Of a stretch of DNA of 64,000 nt, positions 30,600-41,400 are shown piece after piece. The stretch covers positions 1,411,979 through 1,475,978 of the forward strand of contig NC_085055.1 of assembly GCF_963662255.1 (NCBI RefSeq). The letters are read 5' to 3'. The DNA comes from Cinclus cinclus (lineage: Eukaryota; Chordata; Aves; Passeriformes; Cinclidae). Made by a program: the position numbers and the translations under genes. Every line of letters begins with the position of its first letter. The first letter of the stretch is position 1. The notes under the pieces were generated by a model. The model worked only from the letters and a program-made list of their open reading frames with translations. It ran no database searches and had not been told where the DNA came from.

Positions 30600-33500
30600 A
30601 CTGTGGTAATAAACAAATAAGTTCACACACATCTTTCACCAGCTGAAAAAAAAGAACATATTTTATGAAAATAGTTTTTTTCCCCATCGTAGAAAAAAAG
30701 TTGTTTTAACTTTTATTCTAACAGCTACAATGAATGACGCCCTTTTTCAGCAAAGCCCTGAAAATATTTATTTTCTTAGACTTTTAAAAACAAACATCTT
30801 GTTAGGGAAGAGACAGGCTATTGTTCTCCCTCCGACTAATTGGGGAAAAGCAACAGAATATTCCATATTCATTACATTTCACCAAAATGACTCATGTTAT
30901 CTTCCACCCAAAGTGTTTTAATTTTAATAACAACAATGCCGACAGCTACAATACTGTTCTTGCAGAAGTTTGCTTGTAAATAATTAACATTTGTTGTATA
31001 ATGACAGAGGGGGGGGGTTGATAGCTCTATTAATTTCAGTCAGGCTGGAGTCTCTTTAATTTCAGGTATTCCTAAGGACCCACTCCCCTCCCAACATAAA
31101 AGGCTAATGGCAAAATCAGGTTTATGTCCCTGCACCCTGTCCTAATGCCAAAATCCTGTTGGATGCCAGGAGTCAGCCATGGAAAACCAATGAGAATTGT
31201 GCAGGACTCACAGATCACATCTTCAGTTTGGCTAATAATTGTCTGGGTTGGAGGCTGAAATCTGGGATGGGACAAATAACAAGATTCAAATCCTGCTCTG
31301 TGCTGGGTTGGCCTTAGCAGGGGACAGATCCAGGACAGGGCACCACTTATTAATGGCCTCTAAATATGTGCACTCCACGGCTGGCCAAGCCATAAATGTT
31401 CCCCTAATCCACTCATATCCTTAAAATCAGACAACATTCCCCTAATTCTGATGGAATCAGCCAGGACACAAACACCTTGAGGACCACGTCAAGGTTTCCC
31501 TTGCTTCCATATCAAGCCTTGCTTATTCTCCAGTTAGCGTTTAGCAGCCACAGTCACAGCCCCTGCTGAAATTAAAAGAGGTTTTCCCTGAATAAAAGTC
31601 TCAGGTCTTGGAGGAGCGAGTCCTGCCCAGCTGTACGGGTTTGCAGGTGGGTATTGCCCTGTGCAATGCTCAGAGCTCATTAACAGCTGCCCTGCTCGGA
31701 AGGTTCATTTGCATCACAAACCAAACATCTGCTACGCCGTCCTGATGATAAAGTTTATCACAAATAGGGAAACTTAGCATACTCATTTCTTTGTAACCAC
31801 TGCTGGTTCAGAGAGGTCTCCAAAATACTCACAAGCAACAAAAAAAAAAGTCACCTCAGCCTCCCCTTGGACAAACTCAAACACACCCAGCGTCGTTTTT
31901 ACATCCCCACACGTATTCACATCTCAGGTAACATTTTCATTAACCACACGCATCATTCCCCCACTGAAGGCATATTTCATTACTTCAGACATCTCCTTCC
32001 ACTGGCTTTGCTTTCCACGGACAGGGCTTCCTTAATTGAGCTGCATAGTTTATGAAGTGTGCTAATTGAGCTGCATAACTCCGCTGCTGCCGGGGTTTCA
32101 GACCCTGAACCCGACCCAACATCGAGCGCTGGGTCGGTGCCGCGGGAGCTGCAGCCCTGCAGGTCAAGGAGCCCTCTAACATCCTGCACTCCTAACACCC
32201 CTGTAGGTTTTAGTAACACCCCAAGCGGAAAAAAGCTGCATTCTGCTGGCACAAATTTATTTAAGGAGAGCCATAAAACGAACGAAGCTGCTGCTGACAG
32301 CCCAAAGAACCCTCGTGCTCTGTCCTTGAGAGCAGCAGCGAGGAAAACTCACCCAGGAGAGCAAAGGCAGCTACTCCAGCACAGAAAAAAAACCAAAAAC
32401 GTCTGACTCCAAGGTCTGCTGCGACCACGCTGCTAGGTGCTGGGTGGGAGCCAGGAGCCTTTCAAAAGGTCCTGGAAGCAGGAAGGAGGAGCGGTATTAA
32501 TAGGTGACCGTGAGGACCTGCCGGTCCCAGCTGCCCGAGTTAAGAGCTCAGCAATCAGGGCAGAGACGCCGCGTCTGGAGCCGGGGCTGGTTCCGCACAG
32601 CATCCAGCTGTTTCTCACCCTCATTAAGTCTATAGGCTAACAGGGGTTATTAATATTAATCACCCAGCCTCTGAAGCTGCTAATGAAACCAGCTAATCCA
32701 TAGCAGTGAAAATTAACCCAGGGATTTGTGCTGAGTTCCACGGGAGAGAAGCATACCTGCTCACACCTTGCCTGTGCACAAGTTCTCCTCCTGGCTACGG
32801 AGAGATGCCTCAGTAAGGTGCTAAAACCCCTAAAACATCTGCTGAACAAGCTTTCCGTCATCGATGCTGCACCTCAGAGGAGCACAGGGCTTTGAAAGGG
32901 GAGCACGCTTCCACCAGCGCCTCATTTCACAACAGCAGAGCTAAGCAGCAGCAATTACTTGGGAGCTTAAGGAAACCAAGCAGGGGAAATAGAAGAGAGG
33001 CAGCACCTCATAGGAAACGTTATTTAAACTAATTAACACCAGCACTGATGTGGAAGTGGCTTGGCAGGCAAAGTTTTGTCTGCTAGATTTGCAGAATTCT
33101 TTGTGTAAATCAGCATGATACTGTAGAATATTGGATTGGAAAATCCTCGAGCTTACCAAACCTGTTGAGGCAAGAGCTGTCAGGTCTAGGCTCACCTGAT
33201 GTTTGTCCTGGTGTTGCTTCCCTAAGCAAAGCTTTTCAGCATTCCACAATTAGGAGATTACTCATTAGCCAGAGACTTTTCCCTACTCCATTAGGAACAG
33301 AGGACACCAGATCACTGGTTTGTTCTGGTGTCTGAATTAATGATTCTTTTCTCTCTCAAATGTCTCCTTTTGAAGGAAACCTCTCTTTATTTTCATCTCT
33401 TTCTCACTCTGCTCATGTTGTCCTGTGCTGTCCCTGAGCAATCCTCACTAAGCTTTCATTTCCTCTATTTCTCTGTGTTTTGGGGGTTTTGTTAGTTTGG

Positions 33501-34400
33501 GTTTGTTTGTGGGGTGGTTGTTTTGGGGTTTTTTTGGGTGGTACCATTGTATCTGTTGTGTTTTTCCTCCAACATCCTCCCTAACCTGAGAACTTCCTGC
33601 TCCAGAAACCAACTCCCTGAATTTTCAGCACATTTTGCAGAGAAACCATTTTCCTCTCATAACTTCAAAATTTAAACCAATAGTTCCTTCAAAATAAAAC
33701 AAGATCTGATCCTTTGTGTCCAAAATGTGGTTCCTGGCTTTTCCCCAGCAGGTCTGAATTTATCAAATCGTGAGGTGTACACGTTGCATTAAAACCAAGT
33801 AATAGAAAATTCAGTGTTCACCTTTCAAGTCCAACTCGGTAGGAAACCGATTCAATTTTGCTGTCAATTACATTAGGGAGAAAATAGGAAAAAAAGATCA
33901 GATTAATGCATTCTGAGAAAAATGGTATTTCAGATAAGTTTAATCTTACTTTTGAGAGGTGCAAACTCATCACATGCATCTACATGGAGAAGCCTGGAAG
34001 GCACAACACCAAAACAGTTTTTCACCCTCATCTAACTGAGTTAGGGTTTCCTTTTTTTTCCCTCAGCAGGACTCACAGGACAGGACTAGGATTTCAGCTG
34101 GGGTCTGAAATTCCATAACCAGTTTAACTGACTTTAACCATAAAAGCAATCTTCTCCTAATCAGAAGTTCGATTAGCCCTTTGGTCTCCCTTGTCAGGCT
34201 ATAAATAGCTGCTCCCCCCTCTCCTCGGGAGGACAAGGATTAAAGGAAGACAACATGGAAAAGAGACTGAAACCCACAGGAACTGGGGGTGGAGACCATG
34301 AATTTCAGAGATGTTTTTAGGAGGTTCCAGATCTCAGCTCAGCAGATTTTTAAGCTTAACTTTCACCATCTAACAGTCTCATCTTGTTAATTATTCCATG
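30600..34400. other. Noncoding stretch, AT-rich, possible regulatory elements
   Basis: No coding exon is seen. The sequence is largely single-copy in appearance. At 31,640-32,110 and 32,480-32,720 TAAT-bearing and E-box-like words cluster, and a 15-base word is repeated 30 bases apart at 32,033 and 32,063. Confidence 0.45.
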
Positions 34401-34414
34401 TCCCAGCTCTTAGA

Positions 34415-34510
34415 GTGGGGTTGAGACTGGAAGGTGCCTCCAGAGACCATCAAGTCCAGCCCTAGCAGGGTGGTCAGGGCCACCTCCAGCTGGATTTTGA
34501 ACTGTTTTCA
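34415..34510 (-). mobile_element. CR1-like fragment, old
   Basis: GAGACTGGAAGGTGCCTCC and ATCAAGTCCAGCCCTAGCAG resemble an inverted CR1 tail with many changes. Confidence 0.5.
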
Positions 34511-35789
34511 TGGCTCTCCCCTGGATTCAGTGCATCCCTGTCCTTCTTGTATTGACAAGTTTGGTGTTTAGAACTGAAGTGCATTTATGCCCTCTCATCC
34601 ACAGATATAAACCTTCCTGAATGTCTTCAAATCCCTAACATTATTTCACCTGTCAAATGATAAAATCTAACAATGTCTTCACCCACCCTATATTTTGCTC
34701 CCAGAAGGGGTTGATGTCATACAGATACACACACCAAGGATTTTTATATTTTCATAGCAAGGCAACAAAGAAATTCACTTAATGACAAGTTCTTGGACTG
34801 ATGCATTATTCATTTGGTTATGTGACAGCAGAACAAAATTGTAGCCATAAATATATAATGTTACACACCACTTCTAATGTCGTTTACATTTAGAGAGTAA
34901 TCAGCTGTCTTCCACATTATCCCTTTTTTAGTCACTTCTTTTTTTAGGAAGTGTCATGAAATGCAGCTCATGACATCAAAGATGTGTTTATTCAGGAAGA
35001 GGGACAGCAAAAGGCCTGGATAAACCCAGGAATTTCCATCTCTGTTTCTGAAAACGTTTTTTTAGTCTCTCGAAGGATTTTAGATGTATCTTTACACTGA
35101 TTTCCCGCATAGAAATTGCTTTTTTGCTCCTCTTTTTCCTGTGATTAACATGAGTTTCTAAATAATCAGGAGCAAAAGGAGCCAAGGTGAGAAAGAGAGC
35201 CTGTGACAAGGCTACAGCACAGATCCAAAGGAAGCAGGGCTGGATTCAGGCTGGCAGGACAATGTGCTTGCATGAGGGCTCCATCCAGGAGCTCCCCGCC
35301 TACAACCACAGAATCCTGGAGCGCTTGGGATGGAGGGGACACCTTCCACTCCAGCCTGGTCTTCCCCACGTAACAAAACCGATTCCTTCCACAAGCCTGC
35401 CACTAGAACTGCTACAAATCCTCCTGCTCTTGCCCATCTCCAACAGAGGAGCATCATGGACATAACAGGGAATTTCACTGTGCCAGACAAAAGCAGCTCA
35501 AGTGCCAAAACCAACACTGAATCATTGCCTGAGCAGCAATTAAACTAGAACAATGCAGATACCCAGAGCCTGTCTTTAATCATTCCTCCAGCCCTCTGTT
35601 AATTAGCTAGGCTGCAGCAACCACTGACATGATGAGCCTGTGTGAGAATAAAAAGTAAAACTGTATTAAAAATTCAGTAAATTATACAACACTCTTCCCT
35701 ATCAAAATATTCTGAAATATTCATGTCTGGCTTTCCAGGACCTAAAGGGGGCTTGCAAAGAGGCTGGAGGGGCACTTTTCACAAGGGCC

Positions 35790-36052
35790 GGGAGTGACAG
35801 GACAAATGGGAATAGCCTTGAGCAGAAGGGCAGGGTTAAATGGGATATTAGGGAAAAATCCTTCCCTGGGAGGGTGGCAGGCCCTGGCACAGGTGCCCAG
35901 AGCAGCTGGGGCTGTCCCTGGATCCCTGGAATTGCCCAAGGCCAGGCTGGAACACCCTGGGACAATGGAAGGTGTCCCTGCCATGGCAGGGGTGGGATGG
36001 GATGATTTTTGGGGTCCCTTCCAACCCAGAGCATTCCAGGATCCCATGAGGT
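35790..36052 (+). mobile_element. CR1 LINE 3' fragment, part of inverted duplication
   Basis: A long CR1 tail (about 260 bases) with GGATATTAGGGAAAAATCC, TGCCATGGCAGGGGTGGGA and GGTCCCTTCCAACCCAGAGC. Its last 200 bases plus 190 bases of flank recur inverted at 52,631-53,019. Confidence 0.85.
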
Positions 36053-36243
36053 TTCCTGGGAGCGTGCAGGGGTGGGAGCACACAGCCCGTGCTGGGCTCT
36101 GCCTGGGCTCCCAGGTTCCACTTTAAAAATACAAACACAGAAATGCAGGGTGGAGGGAAAACTCAACATCCAGAATTTAAACTTTTCTTTGATATGAATT
36201 TCTGCTTTCTCGCAATCCAGGGAGAGCCCTGAGAGACGAGGCT
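35853..36243 (+). repeat. Left copy of a 390-bp inverted duplication
   Basis: Read on the plus strand, it equals the minus strand of 52,631-53,019 with no difference over about 370 bases, and one substitution plus a small indel near the right end. Similarity stops abruptly at both ends. The unit is a CR1 tail plus about 190 bases that do not look like CR1. Confidence 0.93.
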
Positions 36244-36299
36244 GTTTCTAAAACGACAAAGATCCCTAAAAAGATCCCAGGACTGTAATTTATAGTTCT

Positions 36300-36640
36300 T
36301 TCCATTGCGGTCTTTACCGATCGGGTGAAACGTTTCTAAGCGGGCAGGTGGTGCTGGTGCCGCGCTGGGAAGGTCCCACGGCATTTCCCACAGCCCAGGG
36401 GAATCCCGCCCCTCTGCCCAGCCCTGCAGGGCACACCTGGAGGCGGGGAGCACATCCCCCGCCGCGAGCCCTTCCCGCTCTGCCCAGGCCGGGATTCAGG
36501 GATGAAATCCGCTCCCGCGGGGTGTTGGGGCTGTGCAGGGCCCACGAACGCCCGGCCCCGGCGGCTCCCGGCCCTCAGGCGGCCCTCAGGCACAGCGGCG
36601 CCCGCCGCCGGCAGGGGGCGCTCCGGACCCGCGCTCTGAG
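36300..36640. promoter_or_regulatory. CpG-rich patch with CTCF-like motif
   Basis: The stretch is rich in CpG, unlike the surrounding DNA. It contains CCGGCAGGGGGCGCTCC at 36,608-36,624, which matches the core of the vertebrate CTCF consensus. On the minus strand a GTAAAG donor-like site near 36,319 could end an untranslated first exon, possibly of VEPH1. No transcript evidence is available. Confidence 0.45.
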
Positions 36641-36885
36641 GGGAAGGGAAGGGAAGGGAAGGGAAGGGAAGGGAAGGGAAGGGAAGGGAAGGGAAGGGAA
36701 GGGAAGGGAAGGGAAGGGAAGGGAAGGGAAGGGAAGGGAAGGGAAGGGAAGGGAAGGGAAGGGAAGGGAAGGGAAGGGAAGGGAAGGGAAGGGAAGGGAA
36801 GGGAAGGGAAGGGAAGGGAAGGGAAGGGAAGGGAAGGGAAGGGAAGGGAAGGGAAGGGAAGGGAAGGGAAGGGAAGGGAAGGGAA
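36641..36885. repeat. Perfect (GGGAA)49 microsatellite
   Basis: Forty-nine uninterrupted GGGAA units, 245 bases, all purine on the plus strand. Long open frames on both strands through it (387, 329 and 191 residues) are an effect of the repeat. Confidence 0.98.
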
Positions 36886-36916
36886 TGGTGATGCTCGAGC
36901 ATCCCGGACATCCCGG

Positions 36917-37200
36917 TTATCCCTCGATCCCTCTATCCCTCTATCCCTCTATCCCTCTATCCTGCTATCCCTCTATCCCTCTAGCCCGCTATCCCTCTAT
37001 CCCTCTATCCCTCGATCCCTCTATCCCTCGATCCCTCTATCCCTCTATCCCTCTATCCCTCTATCCCTCTATCCCTCTATCCCGCTATCCCGCTATCCCT
37101 CTATCTCGCTATCCCTCTATCCCTCTATCCCTCTATCCCGCTATCCCGCTATCCCGCTGTCCCGGTTATCCCGGCTGTCCCTCTATCCCGACTATCCCTC
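36917..37200. repeat. 8-bp array (ATCCCTCT)n with variants
   Basis: About 35 units of ATCCCTCT with scattered variants (ATCCCGCT, ATCCCTCG, AGCCCGCT). It follows the GGGAA array after about 30 bases and has the opposite purine/pyrimidine polarity. Confidence 0.95.
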
Positions 37201-37530
37201 TCCTCCCGGTGCTCCCTGCCCTCTCGCAGGGTGTCTCTCGAGGCCATCCCGGATGCCGCATCCCTGCAGATCCATCCGTGCCCGCCCCGCTCGGCTCCCG
37301 GTGCCCGGGGCCTCTCCCGGTGCCGTTCCCGGTTGTTATTCCCGTGTCCTGCCTCTTCCGTGCCCGTGGCTCCCCCGAGGACCTGCCCAGCGCTCCCCGG
37401 CTCCGCAGGGAAAAGGGGAACGGCAGCTCCGGGACCCCCGTTCCCGCAGGGATGCTGGGCTCTCCAGAAAGGCGCTTCCTTCTGCTTTGTTGTTCGGTTT
37501 ATTATTGTTAATAAAACCATAAAATCCTAG
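37201..37530. other. CpG-rich flank ending in AATAAA
   Basis: A GC-rich, CpG-containing stretch with degenerate CCCGGTG-type words, then an abrupt change to TTTATTATTGTTAATAAAACC (AATAAA at 37,510-37,515). It could be the 3' end of a transcript or retroelement on the plus strand. No open frame worth calling is present. Confidence 0.4.
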
Positions 37531-37535
37531 ATGAA

Positions 37536-37632
37536 AGAATCCAATAACCCGGACTGGTTTGGGCTGGAAGGGATCTAAAGCTCATCCCATTCCAGCCCTG
37601 CCCTGACCAGGCACATCTTCCACTATCCCAGG
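37536..37632 (-). mobile_element. CR1 LINE 3' fragment
   Basis: ACTGGTTTGGGCTGGAAGGG, then CTCATCCCATTCCAGCCCTG: an inverted CR1 tail. Confidence 0.75.
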
Positions 37633-38401
37633 TTTAAGTTAAACTGGGATTGTTCTCTAGGAACTGGCCTTGGTTTCCAGGTGAAATCTGGTCAAGCAGA
37701 ATCCACAACCAGGAGTGTCTAAAACGCTCCCAGAGAGCAGTTTAAGCCAAAATCCAGTGACCAGTTTAACATTGGGACCTGCTCGCAGAATCCCTGGTTA
37801 CTCCATGGTCCAGCTCCACCTTTTCCTCCCCCAGCAGGAATTAAATGATGAACTCTGTAAAACTGAGCCCCTTTTGGGGCTTGAGCTGTTCTTAAGTGCA
37901 GTTTAAAGACCTCGCACACCAGCCAAACACACATCTGACATCCTCATACATCACTTGCAGCCCTGGTTATTTGACATCCAGAGCTCAGGGATGTTCCCAG
38001 CTGGAGAGGCAGAGGAGCTGTGGCAAATCTCCCAAATCCCAGGAAAAACCTGCATTTCCTTGTTTGCTGTTCCTAAGAACGTGGATTTCACTTCTAAACC
38101 ATTGCCTATTTCTGTTTACTCACTCCAGAATAAAATATCAAAATTAGAAAAAGTGCCCAAACAAGAGGCTCAGGTTGCTGATTCCTTATTCCTAAATATC
38201 TTGGACCGCAGCAGTGTTGTTTGTAGCTGGTCAAGCACTAAACCTTGGCAGAAAGGGATGATGCCAAGGCTCCAAGGTCACACCTTCGCTGGAACTTTTC
38301 CATGTGGAAGTAACCAGCATTTGAGCAGCAATCTAAGAAAGAATATGAGGTTACAGGCAAAGAATTGTTACAGGAACATAAACAATTTTAAATAGAATTT
38401 T

Positions 38402-38458
38402 ATGATTTGGAGGTTGGAACTGGATGATCTTTAAGATCCAACACAAACCATTCTGTGC
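38402..38458 (+). mobile_element. CR1 LINE 3' end
   Basis: GTTGGAACTGGATGATCTTT followed by AACACAAACCATTCTGTGC, the terminal 55 bases of a CR1. Confidence 0.75.
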
Positions 38459-38459
38459 T

Positions 38460-41400
38460 TTTCTCATCACTGACAACTTTAATACTGCAGGAAGCAAAGA
38501 AATGTTTTGGCAGTCTCCTAATCCTCTTTTTATGTGGAATTCCTGGGTTTGCTCTTCCTGGGACAGGACATTTTGCCAGGGATTTAAGAAAACTAGCAAT
38601 TTTTGTAATACTAAAATTATAGTCTCAGGGACTGGCAACACAAATATTCTGCTGCATAAATATTGAATAATAACAACCCAAAAAATCATATTTAAATGCC
38701 ATGTCCTGTTTTAGTGAGGCTGCTCAGCTGCACAGTGCCAGAATGGGATAAAAATACTTGAAATACTACTTGCAACAATTTTTTTTTAACTTTAAAAGTT
38801 ATTTTCAATGATGGCTACAAAGTCTAATAACTTCCCCAGTATAAGCAGAATAAACTGAATCTATCCTCCAGGCTCAGGTGATTTCTCAGTCTATAAATGT
38901 ATGTTGTATTTTTATTGTTTAATTGGTTTAAGGCCAATGATGACAGTTCTCTGGAGAGGCAGCCAATTCCTGCAGGAAACTTGTTCCAGCATTTAAAACC
39001 ACAAAAACCTGAAGTCTCATGGAAAGAAAGAGGAATTTCTGGCTGAAGAGCAAAGCGACTCCTAATTCTACAGAGAATGATGCTCTGTGAAAACAGATTT
39101 TGAAACTTTTTCAAGATTTGAATAGTTTGGTGCATAATGGTGGCATTAGGGAATTTTGGAGGCACGATCACCCTATGTTTGCCTCCTGCAAGTCTTTTTA
39201 TGCCTCCCATGTTTCCTGTGGAGTGTTAAATGACACAAAGTGTTTGACACTGCGTTGAGCCACTGATTATGCTGGATGGATTTTAGTGACTTTAAAGCTC
39301 ACCTGGAATCTGAGTCACAACTCAGTTCTTGTTCATAGCATTCTCTCCACATTAATGGCATGGAACCAACAAATAGATAAATACTTCATATAAATATATT
39401 TTTGAAGAGTGAGTAGCATGTTCAGAATCTGGGTAAGTACCTCTAAGGAAAATACTGTGACTTTATTAGCAGCACACTGAACATGAAAAATCAGAGTTCT
39501 GGTCTTAAATTCTGATAAAATCCCTGGTTTAAGTTATCCTGCAGCAGATTTCTGGCCCCTCAGTGTCACTGACCACCTCATCCACCACGAGCTCAGACTA
39601 AAACGCTGCAGTGATAATTTTGGAGCGTTAGGTATTGGATCCACAAAGAATTTTTCTTTCCTGGAAGTGCAGCTCGTGTCTGTAATCAGCGAGCAGGAGC
39701 GAGCATAGTGTGGGTAACCCCTCGTTCACAGGGGTTGTGTTTATTCCCTGGAATCTGGCAATTCCTGATTCCCTGGAATCTGGAATCTGGGGGAGATTGG
39801 GGCTGGCTGGGAGTTGCTGCATCCGCCTGGATGTGCAGGGCTTTGCACGGAGGATGTTCAGCATCCCTAACCGGATTTGGGGATTTGCACGGGGTGGGGA
39901 CGGAGGCAGAAATCAGCTCCTGGGATTGGATCTCCATCCAGGAGTGATGGCTCTGAGCTGCTCTCAGCATCTCCGCAGCAGGGAGCAGGAGCTTGTGCAG
40001 GAATGGAGCGCCCTGGATTTGGCAGCTCCTGGGAGGATGTGCCAGGGATGTGTGGGAGTGCTGGAGCCTTGTCGCAGGGCTCACTGCCATTGTCTGCCTG
40101 CTGCACTCCCCTAAGTTGAAAGTCTTAAGCAGTTCTCAGATTCAAACATGAGTAATCTTGCCCGAAGCCTTTTGCAAAAGCTGCCTTTTTCTTTTTTCTT
40201 TTTTTTTTTTTTAATTTTATCTTGGATATGTTCCTCTATCTGCATAATACAGATAGAATAATATGCCAGGGAAGCATGTTGTTCATGTTTGCAAAAATAT
40301 TTGGTGGTTGACAAATGAGCTTGATGTACTGTGCAGTTGTAGTAACTTGACACTAATCTCTGCCACTTAGAGCAAATGAGAATAAATTACCTCTCCTCTC
40401 TTATCTTCTCCACCCCGAGTTGTGTGTGCACTTGCAGCTCAAGCTGGCTCAATATTTATTTAAATCCACGCTTTCCCACCAATCCTGTCCTGCCTATTCA
40501 GTTTGGGTTGGGAGAAGGTCAGGAGCAGCACTGCAGCTGGCACAGTGCTGAATCACTTGGTCACTGCCTTCAGGTTTCAAACCTGCAGGTAGGAGATGAC
40601 AAAGGAAAAGGGGGAATGATCTCAGCAGCTAAAAATGCCTGGAAAAAAATGGGATTGACTCCAAAGTCTCTCCCCATAAGGGGGATATAATTTACTGGCC
40701 TGGTAAAAGGGCTGTGGAAATCAAGTGAAATAAAACCAAGCTCGCTCAGCTGTTGAGCTGCTGAAATGTGAGCTGGAATATTAATTGGAGAGGGGCTTCA
40801 CATTCAAACTGTCGTGTTTGTGAGCACAGAATTCAGCAAGGTGTGTCCAGGGGGCTCAGGTTTGGGATTGCTCCCTAGTCCTCACTGTCAGTCTGAATCA
40901 CAGCTATCCAATTTAGGGGCTTGAGTGGAGCTGTGAACTCTGTGTTCATTCTGAGCCCTTCTGTGCTTAACAGAGGGTTCTCTTATTTCTGCCATCTATA
41001 AACCAAGTCATAATTACCCAGATATTTACACTGATGTTTATTTCTGGCAGTGATTTGGTGTTTGTCATTCGCATTATGATTATGAAGTCACATTTCAGTG
41101 CAGTTGATGTGTTTCAAATTATTTGCATACCGAACAAGCAAATGTTTTATTTCTTTCAGATGGTCACTGCTGCTTTTTATGTGAACAATGACCTGATTAT
41201 GATTTCATGATTTGTTTACTGTAAGCTCAGGAATCAGAAGGTGGCGAAAGGAAAGTTTTTACCACAATAAAATGTTCTCCATGATGGAGCACAGTCTTTA
41301 CTGAGAGATTTTCCTACAGCATCCAAATAATTTTTTTTTTTTTTATTTTTTTTTCAGATGGATCCAAAAATAGAGTGTACAAATTCTGGAGTTCTGAGAC

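Noticed and set aside
35702..36169. Two near-identical 155-162 residue frames (also 52,703-53,191) that look like a gene family
   Set aside because: They are the antisense translation of the inverted-duplicated CR1 tail, not a protein family.
36348..37522. Open frames of 387 and 329 residues (Gly-Arg-Glu-Gly-Lys and Tyr-Pro-Ser-Ile-Pro repeats)
   Set aside because: They are translations of the GGGAA and ATCCCTCT arrays. There is no conserved domain, and equally long frames exist in other phases.
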